From the NCBI RefSeq assembly GCF_030272615.1, contig NC_081408.1:621670476-621734475 (forward strand): a stretch of 64,000 nt of DNA, written 5' to 3'. This DNA is from Cryptomeria japonica. Its lineage: Eukaryota > Streptophyta > Pinopsida > Cupressales > Cupressaceae. This document shows, piece after piece, positions 23,674-35,140 of this stretch. Position numbers and translations under genes: made by a program. The notes beneath the pieces are model-generated. The model did no database searches. It was not told the DNA's origin and saw only the letters and a list, made by a program, of their open reading frames with translations. How positions within the stretch are numbered: position 1 is the stretch's first letter; each line of letters begins with the position of its first letter.

Positions 23674-26600
23674 ATGTCAGATTTTTATTTGCAAGATGTT
23701 CATATTTGTGATGATTATGAGTTAGATGAAGCTTTAGATGAATTTTTGAAACCTAAATATACCAAACCTTCATTTTACCAAAAACTCATAAACATTGTTA
23801 CTATGCCATTTCATTGTGATGAGAAAGATAAGTCGAATGATTCCTCTCAAGGGTACATTCCTATCAGCTCTTCCACTAAATCTAGTAACATGGTTGTTTT
23901 CAATGATCCCCTCTATGAAGAGATATCTCCTTTTGAATCAAAAGATAAACCTTTTAATAGATATGATCATGCTTTGTTGAATGATGCCCTTGATGCCTTT
24001 GTGTCTCCTAAAAAACACTCCCTTCATGAGGATCCTTTTGTGCAAGAAGATGACATTATCCCTACATTTCCTAGTGATGGCCTTTCCTTTTCCAACAAAA
24101 TTCCCACTAGAGATGACGAATTAATGATAAATGCTTACCCTTCTCCTAAATTTGGTCTTACCCATAAGCATCCCTTAGAGAAAGAAGATGAAATAATAAG
24201 CAATTTCCTTAATTCTCTCTCCCCTAAAGATCATATTGAACATATTTTGAGGAAAGAGGATGAGTTTAACACATCTATTGATGCTCTCTCTTCTAAGGAT
24301 GAGGAATTAATAAACAATGTTATCTCCTCTCCCGAAATTGACAATACTTCAAACATTCCTTTCAACAACCTCACTATTGGGATGAACCATTAGAAGAAGG
24401 TATAGATTATTCTCTACCCCTAGCCAAAGGGGATGAAATCAAGATTGAAAACTCCCTTAATAGTTTCTCACCCTCCTTGAATCTCAATTATTCTCCTTCT
24501 CCTCAACTTGGTTCTACTCATAAGAAAACTCTAGTTCAAAGCAAGATGGTTAACATCTCTTTCAAAGATCTCCCTCTCAAAAGTGAGACTTTAGAGAGTA
24601 ATGTTGATCCTTCTCCTAGAGAGTTTATTCCCCATGTAGATCTTGTGATGATAAAGGATGATATGACCTTTCCTAGTATTACTCTTCCTACTAGAACATC
24701 AATGCCTATCCCTTGTCTCTCTCCTAAAATTGATTTGATCCGTGATAAGATTTTAGTGCAAGAAAAGACTATCGATAATTCTTCCAACACTTTTGTTCAT
24801 TCCTCTAAACCATCCTCAATCAATTTGATACATGTGAATGAGACACCTAACAAACCTCTCTTCACTGTCCAAGGTGCTTGTCCTTCTAAAAATTCTCAAC
24901 CTTTAAATAAGCCTATCTTAGTGGTTCAAGGTGGTTATGCTAATGATTCTTTTTGCACTCCTAAGAAACCTATTATTACTGTGCAAGGAGGTTATTCTTC
25001 TAAGAGTCCTTATGAGTATGCTAAGAAACTGACTAGAGAGAGTTATCATGCGGTTGCCCATACCTATAACACAAGAAACAATATGCAACCTAATCCTCCT
25101 CCAGTTATCCCCACTTCGCTTCCTCCTTCCCAACCTATTCTTCCTCAAGCTCCACGTATTTCACAAGTTCTTGGTAAGGAATATGATCTCATAGAACAAC
25201 TTAAAGCTACCCCTGCTAAGATATCCCTTTGGGATTTGATCCAAACTTCTTCTGCTCATCATGGAATGTTACAAGATGCCTTGAAAGACTTGAATGTTCC
25301 TCCACCTAATACATCTAGTAATATAGTGTCTTTGGTTAACTCTGTGATGAATCCTAAAGCTCAAATTGTGTTTACCCAAGATGAGTTGCCTACTAGTGAA
25401 ATTCAACAACAATATGATCCCTTGATGATTGTGGTTATCATAAATGACACTGCTATAAGACGAACACTGGTAGATAATGGCTCTGGCCTTAATGTGTGTA
25501 GCATTAATCTATTGCATAAAATGAATGTGGATACATCTCTCATTGAGCCTGCTTCTCGTCCCATTCGAGGCTTTGATAATGTGGCTAAGTCTTCATCAGG
25601 TATTATCACCTTACCCGTCACAGTGGGACCTGTTACTTTGCCTACTCCTATCCATGTTATGTCGGGAAATCTAACATACAACTTGTTATTAGGGAGACCT
25701 TGGATTCACAGTATGCAAGCTGTCCCCTCTACACTGCATAGACAAGTTAAATTTATTTATAACAATAAGACATATACCTTGATAGGTGATACTAATCTTC
25801 AGGCTTGTTTGCAAACATCTACTTCCAAAGGGAGTTCTTCTAAATCTTCCTCTTCTAATGATGACTCTTTAAACAAGATACCTATGGACAAATCCTCACC
25901 CTCTGATAATCAAAATTCTTTGGATGAGTCTAAAGCTCCTGAAGAAGATCCTTCTCGACTTGAATATATGCATAAAAAGGCTTTTGATCCTGAGAAGGTT
26001 CTCGCAGAAGACGATTGGGGATCTCTTGACTTTAATCCCACCTTTGTAGGTGAGTATAGGGTTCCTCCTAGAGCGCTTAAAGTTAAAGAGAAGGAAGAAG
26101 CTAAAAATCACTCAATCTTACTTGAACCTATGAGTAATAATTTTGTGGCCGCTTCTCAAACTTCTTCTCCTCACACCTCTAATTATGAAGAGTTTGATTC
26201 TTTGTCTTATGAAAAATCACCTTCTCTTTCTGAAATGGCTGATCGTTATGGTCGTGGTTTTCGCATTTTTGCTAAGCATGGGTATCATGGAAATGGTTGT
26301 GGCGCTCATGAACAAGGGATGAAGGTTCCTCTAGAAACTAATTTTCACAATTATGCCTTTGGACTTGGCTATAATCCATGCAAACGCACTAAAGCATCTA
26401 AAAGACCATCTCTCAATGTGAATGCTATATTTAGTAGTGATGATGATCTCACTTCAACTAAATCATCTTCTACTTCTATCAACTCTCATTCCCCTCATAA
26501 GGAAATCTTGGCGATGAACAAATCTCTTTATGAATCCCCTCAAATTTCTAAATCCACTTATGAATCTTTATCTCCTATTCATCATAAAGTCCTTTCCTCT

Positions 26601-26765
26601 AGGGATAAGGCTCTAATAAATTACACTCATCCCTCTTTTAAGATTTCTCGTGACTTTTCTTCTTCAATTTTTATCATTTTATACATGTTTTTGATCTCAC
26701 TCATAGTTGAGCATTTAACATGTCATATTCAAATACCTCATTTAGTCTATCATGTCTTTAAATAA
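23674..26765 (+). pseudogene. Retropepsin/G-patch polyprotein of the nested element (one frameshift)
   Basis: Two frames, 23674-24393 and the frame ending at 26765, are one protein of about 1030 residues split by a single frameshift near 24360: the second frame is already coding before its first Met at 24477 (HYWDEPLEEGIDYS at 24372-24413). The first part is acidic with repeated SPK and EDE phrases. Three VQGG/VQGA repeats follow (24868, 24927, 24981). A retropepsin-like domain spans about 25400-25760, with LVDNGSGLNVC as the active-site loop and NLLLGRPWIHSM as the flap-distal end. A G-patch lies at 26240-26390 (GRGFRIFAKHGYHGNG ... FGLGYNP). No gag matrix/capsid motif, zinc knuckle, RT or integrase is found. 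The protein is related in its protease part to the 33059 frame of the host element. Its role is unknown; processing or RNA binding is inference. Confidence 0.75.
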
Positions 26766-26767
26766 CA

Positions 26768-28372
26768 TTAATGGCTATTATGTTGCTCATCATTATGTGA
26801 CATTGGTAGCTCATTTACTGGGGGCTCATTGTCATTCATGATGGTACAATTTCAAGTGCAATCATATTTTTTGAAGCAACATAATAGCCTAATTTTCTTG
26901 TTCCTATGGGGACAAGAGTGATTTCATACATCTCTTCTTTTGCTTATGTCCAAATCTCTCCCTAGAAGATTGTGTAAGTCCTTCTCATTGTCCTTATCCT
27001 TGGGGGGCAATGATCTTTCCTTATTTTTATCTAAGGATTCACTTTTTCCTATTTTGTGGATGGTGTGGACTTTATTACTTGATGTTATGCCTTGTACACA
27101 TTTGTTGTTGTTTGTTCAAGGATTCTCTCTTACAAGAGGTATAAGTCCTTGACTACAACCTCTTTTGCACTTGGTAAAATACATCCATAATGAATTCACT
27201 CTCCCAATTGGGTTAAAAAGAGCGTCATCCTTCATTAAGAATCACTTTCACCTCGCAAAAGAAGGAAGTATTGCATTCTTATTCTCTTCTTTGTCTTATT
27301 CTAGAAGATGTTATATTTGTCTAAGACAATTCCTCTCAGGGATAGGTGTCTTTTGTACAAAGATTTCTTCTCCTCTAAGGATCTCCTTTACACATACTAC
27401 AAGATATCCCTTTCCAACTATCTTATCCTTGCTTAAAGAGTGCAAAACTCTCTTGCTCGGATCTATGACATTGTTGCATTTTTTGGGTATCTTCTTTTGT
27501 GATGAAGGTAGGTATCCTTGTTCTACTTTGCTTATGACATAAACATTACACTTTTCGAGCAATGGGTCATTCTCGGAACCAAAGCACAGACTCTTAGAGC
27601 GAGATGTCATGCTTTTGTACTATACATATACAGGTTGTAGCATACTCAGGCATAGACTCCTATGAGGTGCTTCTAACCTCCCTTACACACACATGCACAA
27701 GGATGAGTGGAACTAGCGACATAAGGCTAGACTTTCTCACTCTCCTCCCTTACATGGATCACCTAGACAGACTCTAAGGGCTAGTTTTCCATGTCCTTTT
27801 CCCATGGATCACCTAGACAAGATCTAGGGGCGAGAAGTCCATGTTTTCTCTCTCACTATTCTTCTCATGGATCACCAATGTGTGTATTCATGCTTGTTTC
27901 CTTTCTTTTCTTCTCTTTGCATTTTGTTTCCATTTACATCCTTCATCTTGTGTTAGAGAACTCTCAAATCCTCACACTCTTTGTTGTGTTGGAATTGAGA
28001 TTTAGTCCTCGTTCTTACCAAATGATTCTCCATTAGTTTTGATCTCATATCAAATCTTCTTGTGAGCATTTGTCATCAATTTTCTTTAACAATTCGAAGT
28101 GGTAAACATGATACCCTGTTTCAACTCACTAAAATTAGCAAGCCGAAACAGGGGGGGGCATATAGCTACCCTCGAATTTTCATCACCTTCCTTAGTAAGC
28201 ATTAGGTGATTTTGTGATCTAACGCGTGTTTTGTAGGTTGTGGTTCCTAACTGTGTACTGCAGATACCGCTGGGGGCTTCGTTCGACAGACTTATGGATA
28301 TATCCTTTTTCAAATAATGTTTACTTTTCTATACTTTAGCTTGCATATGCACGTAGTGTTCATATGACCGCT
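26768..28372 (+). other. 3' internal non-coding region of the nested element
   Basis: 1.6 kb between the polyprotein stop and the PPT. Only short frames occur. The region is conserved, inverted, at 11462-13745, which shows it is a standing part of the family rather than a chance insertion. Near 27690-27860 it holds a repeated CATGGATCACCTAGACA (27754, 27802) with a variant at 27867. Confidence 0.6.
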
Positions 28373-28387
28373 AAAGTGGGGGCTAAA
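28373..28387 (+). promoter_or_regulatory. Polypurine tract of the nested element
   Basis: AAAGTGGGGGCTAAA directly precedes the 3' LTR start TGTAGCG at 28388, the expected site for plus-strand priming. The related copy at 11462-11476 has AAAGTGAGGGCTAAA. Confidence 0.75.
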
Positions 28388-30068
28388 TGTAGCGTCGTAA
28401 ATTGTACGCACTTGCTAGGGTGGTACAATTTCACACTTAGTTTAGCACCCACCTTGGCGCATTTTGCATTTTGCATTGCGTTTCCCCTTTAGCACTTAAT
28501 TAATCAAATTAATTAGGTCTAAGGTTCTATTTTATCATCTCCCACATCATAAAGTTGGGCCCTTTCATTAAAGTGTGCCCTTTTCATTTTATTCCTCCTA
28601 TACATCATTTAATCAAAAACCCTAATTAGGTCCTATTTTGAACTTAGGGGCTTGGTTTTGGGGGTCAAAACATCTCGAAATCACCTGTAACTTCGGGATT
28701 CTCTCTAAAATAATCATATCCAACGGCCCTGAAAATTTGGTGAAAAGTTGTCGGGACCATGGCGCTCGGAGAGGACCATCGCGCCCGGAGTGCACATGGT
28801 CCCGAACATTTTTCCCAAAATTTTAGGAGCGCGATCCAATCATAAAATAAAGCTTAACCCCAAGAAATTGGCGGGATATTCAATCTCTAGGTCGGCCAAA
28901 AGTCGAAATTAAGACCTAGGGTTTCATATATAAGAGCTCTCTTTCTTCATTTGAAAGGATCCGGATTTTTGTTTTCAGGAACCTCATATGCAGCGAAAGA
29001 GCAGATCTTTGAAGACTTCAACAACATTCAACATCCTTCTATCAAGCATTTATCAATTTCATTCATCCATTTAGGGCTTGGAAGACATTGAAGAACAATA
29101 GGAGATTACCGACTGAAGATTGGCTTGTACTCCTCCCTTGGGGGTTGGGTATGATTTCATGTTGTTTTCATGTCTTTGCATAAGCTTCAATATATCCTTT
29201 ATTCATGCTTTAGATCACTTTGCATCTTGATTTAGAGCATTTACATTATCATTTACAAGCAATTAGGGTTTACTTTCTAGGTTGCTCTAGTTTGCTTTCT
29301 TGCACTTAAGGACCTTGCACACACACTAGGTCTGCACACACAATACATTTTACAATACAACTTGGCTATTCGTGGAGGTGGAAATCACCGAAGCGGGGGT
29401 TTGACTAAGGCAAAACCCTATATAGCCGCCCACCACACCTTTTCAGATATAAGTGCAGGTTTCGGAATTCGGACGACGTCGCAAGTTACAAATCCGGAAG
29501 AAGCAGACGGAGACCGAACTTCACACCAAATCTCAGAGCAAAAGACCAGGATAGGGGCGTGGGGCGCCCTGGTCCTGCCAGGACAGGGGTGCTGGGCGCC
29601 CTGGTCCCTGGGACAGGGGCGCTGGGCGCCCTGGTCCTTCTGACAGCAGTTTTCCGCATTTTTAACAACTTTGCAAAACAACAGTTTCCGGAGCAGTTTC
29701 AGGGGCAGGATCAGGACAGTGGCGCCCGTGCCCCCGTCCCGAACATTTTCAGTCAGATTTTAACTCCGAGTACGCATTTGCATTCTTGTCTTGTCCTTGT
29801 GTTTATAGCTTTCCATTGTTTAAGTTCAATTCTACAATCTTGTTATTAGTTCATACTTGCACTTTGGGGTTAGGGATTGAACTTGCATCATTTCATCTTT
29901 CAATTGCAACAAAGGAATAGAAATCCTAATAGGCAACCCGTGGCTCTCTCTTTCACAAGAAGAAGTAGCCAATCATGTGATACCTCTAGGCTCTTTCGTA
30001 TTCCACAAGTGTGTGGTTGAAAGTGAGATTAGGGCATGTTTGCTTAGTGTCACTTTTTCTCCTACACA
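28388..30068 (+). repeat. 3' LTR of the nested element
   Basis: 1681 bp, ends TACACA and followed by TCAAC. It carries the three hairpin units at 29549-29637 and differs from the 5' LTR by about 37 substitutions, chiefly C/T and G/A, several at CpG sites. Confidence 0.92.
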
Positions 30069-30950
30069 TCAACATCGTCGTAGCACATAGGAGCATCAAC
30101 CCAGCACATCCGAAGCATATCAAAGTGCATTTATACCAAACATCATCGCCTCAAAGGGACATATTAGCGTATAACCAATTCAACAATTATGTTATCAAAT
30201 AATATAAGATAGCATATTTGAGAGGTAGCATAGCACATCTAGACTATTCTGTAGTTCTTTGAGAGCATTCTTTCGCACATCACGGCTCTATTCTAGCGCA
30301 TGGTCAAAATTAGCAAAAAATAGAGAGCAAACCAATCACCTTGTAAAATTTTCATCAAAAGTTTCAAATACCCTTTTAGGTCCTCTGAGAAATCCAACAA
30401 CGAAATTTCAAACAAGGATCATATGTGAGAAATTTCCAAATCTAACTAAGCACCCTTAGAAAGAGATTTCTAATCTTCAGTTATCTTGATATCATATTTC
30501 ATCCAACAAAATTGAGGAGTATCAAAACAATGATCAAAGGTTTCACCATCCAACGAATCCTATCAAACCAATACCTAGTTAGGTCCTCAAGTTGTCAAAT
30601 TAAGTTTCTAGATCGTGAAACTTGACTCATATCATTTGACACACTTTGTCGTAGAAGCGAATCAAACTAAACTTCTACTTGACAAGTAAAATTGAGTTTC
30701 CAAAACAAAGTATCCATATCCAACATCAAACATCAACATTGATCATTTGTGTATTACCACTCCCCGTATTTTGAGAAGAAGTCTTCACCAAAAGACTAAT
30801 TTGAAGACGAGACAACCTAGTTCTAAGTCACTTGTCAAAAGGAATAAATTTCTCTATATCAACTGTCAACTCTTTACATCACATCGAGCATTCTTGAGTC
30901 ATATGTGGTTGTATATCTAAGGAAAACCCAATGAATTTGACAAAGAACCT

Positions 30951-33058
30951 TTGAGAAGTAGGGCTTACATTCAGAAAGCAACATTCAATCAATGCCTTAA
31001 TAGTGGAGGAAGGATTAACCCCGCTTTGTTTCCAAAATTTCTTATCACTTACAATGAAGCTCGACTTGAGCCACCAACTCCACCAAGAACCCCAATAGAA
31101 GAAGAAGAATTCACTACAATAGAGATATATCAATGCTCCCTGTCACTCAATCTCAAAGAAACAAGAAGAAGGAATCACAACCAGAATTAAGTATGAGTTG
31201 TAGACTATCCAATACTTTTTATGAATATGCAAATATGGGAGAAACAGAGATCACCAACGAACTTCTCCAAGAATGTCAATAAAATGCAACTTTCCAAAAA
31301 ATCGTAGAAAGACATAGAAATGGATAAGCAAAAATATCTACTCATGCTAACTAGTAAAGGAGTCAATATTCCTGAGGATTTTGACATGGAAAACTTGAGG
31401 AATACAAATGAGAGAATTTCAAGAACAAGGGCGAAAAACTATGCTTATCAAGAACAACTAAGAGAAGAAGAAATACATGATCAAGGAAACATACACAACT
31501 GAGATCACACCCATGAACAAGATAATGCTCATGAACAAGACAATACCTGCAATTGGGATAATCTTAATGAATGAGGGGAAGCTCCCCATTGAAGTACAAA
31601 TGCACCCATAGTTTCTCTTACACAACAACTCCAAACACTTCAAAGACAAATGCAGGACATGCAACAAGGGACAACGGTACGATACTCATTAGATGAAATT
31701 TGCCCTTATTCTTTTGATACAAGATTGAACATGGTACCTTTCCCCCCAAATTTAGATATACTAAAGTATGACAAATACGATGGTAAGAGTGATCCCCGTG
31801 ATCACGTTCGAGAATTTTGTAATATGAGCTTGGAGTTTTCTCATAATGACACATACTTAATGAGGTTATTCCCAAGAAGTTTGGGAGGGAAAACAATGGA
31901 GTGGTTGTCAAAACTCACACCTCCCATCAGATCATTTGATGAGTTGCTAAATAAATTCATAACACAATACTCCTATAACATCAAACACGCAATCACCATG
32001 CTTGACATAGGCAATACCAAACAAAAGAACAATGAAACATTCATGGTGTTTCTAAAATGATGGAGACGCATGGTCGCAAGGTATCCATGATATGTGCCTG
32101 GAAAGGAAAAGATGAAAATCTTCATAGACAATCTGAATAGTGAAATGAGTTATCATCTCAAACTACAATGTATACCATCTTGTGCATAATTAATAGAAAA
32201 TGGTATCCAAGTAGAGAAAGATTCCATCAAGAAAGGAACCTTAAAGTTATTTAAAGAAGGTGTTAATTCGTCAAACAATAACATCTTTAATAATCAAAAC
32301 AATAACAACAATTCAGACAAGTCCAAATTTTGGACAAGGAACAAAAACATTGTTAATGATGGGGTAATCGATGCCAACAATGTAAAGTCTAAACAACCAG
32401 TGTTGAGTTTATCTGGCAACCCACCATCCAATAATGATAAAAAAAAGTGTTGATCAAGGCACTAACAATTATCAACGAAATACCAACCAAGGAGCTTCAA
32501 CGTCAAACAACAACAATAATCACCAAGGCAACAACAACAACAACTAAGGGAACCATACAAACCAAAGAAGCAACACTAATACTTTCTAGTATCGATGAAT
32601 ATACACACCATTAGCACAAACCTCAGAATCAACATTTTGATAAGCTATTGGAAAATAAGATCATCACATTTCCGACCATAAGAAACTTTGAACCCCAAGT
32701 CAAACCACCATTGTGGAATGACTCACATTATTGTGATTATAATTGAAACAAGGGGCATAACACAAATAATTGCATGAGGCTGAAGAACATAGTTCAAGAC
32801 ATGATAGACAAGGGTGAATTAACCGTTGATGGTCATAAAACCAATGGTGACCATGAAGCTTTCAAAAATCCTCTTCCCAATTACAACAAGGGAGGAGCGT
32901 CAACATAAAACAACACTAAAGGAGCTCGTATTAATCACAGATACGAAAACACCATCAATCACATATCGACTAATGACAATCAAGTGAATGTCATAAAAAT
33001 CAAAGACAAACAAGAGCATGCGTTGATAAATGTGACAACATGAGTGTAGAAATATGTC
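30951..33058 (+). pseudogene. gag relic of the gypsy-type host element
   Basis: One reading frame, broken by stops at 31188, 31500, 32058 and others, runs from about 30951. It includes FPKFLITYNEARLEPPTPPR (about 31030), a Gln-rich VSLTQQLQTLQRQMQDM, then the Retrotrans_gag core: FPPNLDILKYDKYDGKSDP (about 31740), DHVREFCNMSLEFSHND, FPRSLGGKTMEWLSKL and, past the 32058 stop, MKIFIDNLNSEMSYHLKLQC. An Asn-rich linker follows, and a C/H segment HNTNNCMRLKNIVQDMIDKG near 32755-32815. Gag forms the particle shell in functional relatives. The many stops rule out function here. Confidence 0.75.
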
Positions 33059-33663
33059 TTGAAGGGGAACACATCAACATCGACAACTCTTCCCAAGACC
33101 CAATATAACTTGGTTGACCAACTACGAAGAACACCTGCTCATATATCTATACTTGAGTTGCTCAAACTTTCACCAAAACACAAGGATATCTTGGAGCAAG
33201 CTCTTATCGAAGCAACCATTCCAAATGACCTAGATATTGATCGATTCCAAGCCATGGTAGCCCATATGACGATGCCACACAACATATCTTTTTATGAACA
33301 TGATGATGTCCCTTTGAATCGTCCACACAATACCCCACTACATAACGAGGTCTTAGTCTATAAACATTGGGTAAAAAGAGTATTAATAGATGGAGGAGAT
33401 GGGATCAATATATGTACTCTAAATCTTATCCATGCATTAGGCTTCTCTGAGAAGTCTATTGATCCCAAAAAGAAAATCACTATCAAAGCCTATGATGATG
33501 AAGAGAGGTCATCCAAAGGAACTGTAATACTACCCATTCAGGTAGGTCATGTACAAAGAGACACCATGTGCCAAGTCTTGGACATAGACTTGACATACAA
33601 TATACTATTGGGTCGTCCATGGATCCATGAAATGCAAGTGGTGCCTTCCACATACCATCAATG
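33059..33663 (+). pseudogene. Retropepsin relic of the gypsy-type host element
   Basis: The frame opens YNLVDQLRRTPAHISILELL, which is like YDLIEQLKATPAKISLWDLI in the nested element. It continues to the active-site region VLIDGGDGINICTLNLIHAL (about 33382) and closes with NILLGRPWIHEMQVVPSTYH (about 33600-33658). The usual D-[ST]-G loop reads D-G-G-D-G. Similarity ends abruptly after 33658; the open frame running on to 33937 is read-through into pyrimidine-rich DNA and not part of the gene. RT and integrase, expected next, are missing. Confidence 0.7.
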
Positions 33664-34151
33664 TATCATTCACACAAAAACACACTCCAACCTATTTCTC
33701 TCTCCCTATCTCTATTCTATCTCACTATCTCTAGATATTGTACACTCCCCTTTCTTCATCTCTCTTACTCTCTCCATATCCCTCTCTGCCTCTCCATATA
33801 TCACTTTCTATATCTTTATCTTTCTATCTCTCTATCTCCCACTCTCTAATTCTCACCATCTTTCTATCTCTATTTCTTCCTCTCCCCTTTTTTCTCTCCT
33901 TCCATCTCTCCCTCTTGTTCATCCCCTCTATATTTAACAAGTTATAATTTCTCTCTAGATCCTTTCTATCCCTGTATTTATCTCTTTATATCCTTATATA
34001 TCGCTTCTCTCCCTCTTTCTATATTATCTCTCCCTATCTCCCCATCACTCCCTCTTTTTATATTTCTCTTCTGCTCCTCTCTAATGTATATACACACACT
34101 CCATGTTTCCCCCTCTCTCTTTCTCTATCTCTATATCTCTAGCTCTCCCTT
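33664..34151 (+). repeat. Polypyrimidine tract, segment 1
   Basis: Irregular TCTC/CTAT-rich sequence, almost purine-free in long runs. It begins where the gypsy protease breaks off and runs to the CTTTA duplication of the chromovirus. Segments 2 and 3 have the same texture, so the tract was probably continuous before the insertions. Confidence 0.8.
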
Positions 34152-34156
34152 CTTTA

Positions 34157-34928
34157 TGGTGTAGTCACGGTTAGGAGGGACCTCAATGAGACCTATCTGG
34201 ACCGTGCAACGAGAGTAAACACAATGAAAGAAAGACAAGATGATGGAGACAATGCAGAACTAAATGAATTAGATCATGAAAACTAATTACAAATGACCAG
34301 TAACATCCGGGCTACAAGATTCGGCTCACTGACCCGCTACATACATGCTCAATTAAAGAATCGATCAACTTCAGACTTCTAAATCCTAAGATATATCTTC
34401 TATATTTTCTGGAATGATTTCTGATGCTCAATTATAATGATTTATATGATTCAGGGAGATCTGGTCGGCCCAACAGGGATCAAACAACGATGATCATGAT
34501 GAGATGTGAAAGATCACCAGGTCGGTCTCTGCGAAAGAGAATCCTCTGAAAAATCCAAAGGATGAAGTGTGGATCAGAGGGAAGGTCGATCACACACTAA
34601 GGAAAATTGGAATAAAAAACTAAAGCTTCACAAGCTATGGAAAGGATCCACAAGATTCACCAATAGCGAATGGTTATGGGGTTCTAAGCTACAAAAATGT
34701 CACAGAATCCGAAAGCGATAACTTGTTGAAAAATGATCCAAACAACCTATGGTTTTGGGAAAAGGAAGATGATCATGTCCACAAGCAAAATCCAGCTCTG
34801 CAAGATCCAGTGAGAAAATGCAAGAAAATGCAAAAAGAAATGTTGAAACTGTAAAATAGGAACAAACTGAAAAATAAATGTTTTTGGTCGATGCAAGATT
34901 GCCAAGAACTGGGGATGCTCCTGCATCA
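34157..34928 (-). repeat. 3' LTR of the chromovirus
   Basis: 772 bp. On the plus strand it runs TGGTGTAGTC to CTGCATCA. The outer boundary was set by the CTTTA duplication and by the common TGCACCA end of the three family LTRs. Confidence 0.85.
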
Positions 34929-35140
34929 GACATCGGGGGTTGTTGAAAAAAAATGAGTCCCCCACTTTGCTAGGGTCAGAGGAAAACCAAGGCGGTCCAC
35001 CTCTGCCTGAGAAATCCAAGATGAATCTTCAACTGGTTTGTCCTTCCATTTCACAAGATACTCCTTGTACTGACTGCTCAGGGTACTATGCCCAATCCTA
35101 CTATCCAAAATGTCTTCAATCTAATGTGGTTCCTTCTGGG
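34926..35140 (-). pseudogene. Chromodomain at the end of the chromovirus polyprotein
   Basis: The minus frame reads IEDILDSRIG, then QYKEYLVKWKDKPVEDSSWI and SQAEVDRLGFP. This is the canonical chromodomain core Y-L-V-K-W-x-x-x-P-x-x-x-x-S-W with its C-terminal helix. Chromodomains in plant chromoviruses tether integration to modified chromatin. It is continuous with the integrase frame upstream apart from stops (for example before IEDIL). A purine-rich AAAGTGGGGGA lies just after it (minus strand, about 34955-34966) and may be the PPT, although it is ~25 nt from the LTR. Confidence 0.8.

Larger units (their letters stand above)
21820..30068 (+). mobile_element. Nested non-autonomous LTR retrotransposon (8.25 kb)
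   Basis: Both LTRs open TGTAGCGTCG and close CCTACACA, and the insertion is bounded by a perfect 5-bp duplication TCAAC at 21815-21819 and 30069-30073. A PBS follows the 5' LTR and a purine tract precedes the 3' LTR. The 4.9-kb interior codes only for a retropepsin/G-patch polyprotein; there is no reverse transcriptase, RNase H or integrase, so replication must depend on another element. By eye I count about 37 substitutions plus one 6-bp indel between the ~1.68-kb LTRs (about 2%), mostly transitions, so this is the youngest datable insertion here. Confidence 0.9.
18350..33663 (+). mobile_element. Ty3/gypsy-type element, 3'-truncated, carrying a nested element
   Basis: A plus-strand LTR (18350-19811) is followed by a PBS-like site, a leader of about 2 kb, a nested LTR element (21820-30068), then gag and protease relics. 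The leader resumes right after the nested element: the TAGCGCAT-type motifs seen before 21815 reappear at 30080-30310. No RT, integrase, PPT or 3' LTR follows; the frame breaks at about 33663 where the polypyrimidine tract starts. All coding parts carry stops, so this element is older than its guest. Confidence 0.7.

Noticed and set aside
33664-33937. Continuation of the 33059 frame as a Ser/Leu-rich protein end
   Set aside because: The residues after 33663 come from translating TCTC-rich DNA; similarity to the retropepsin ends before it.
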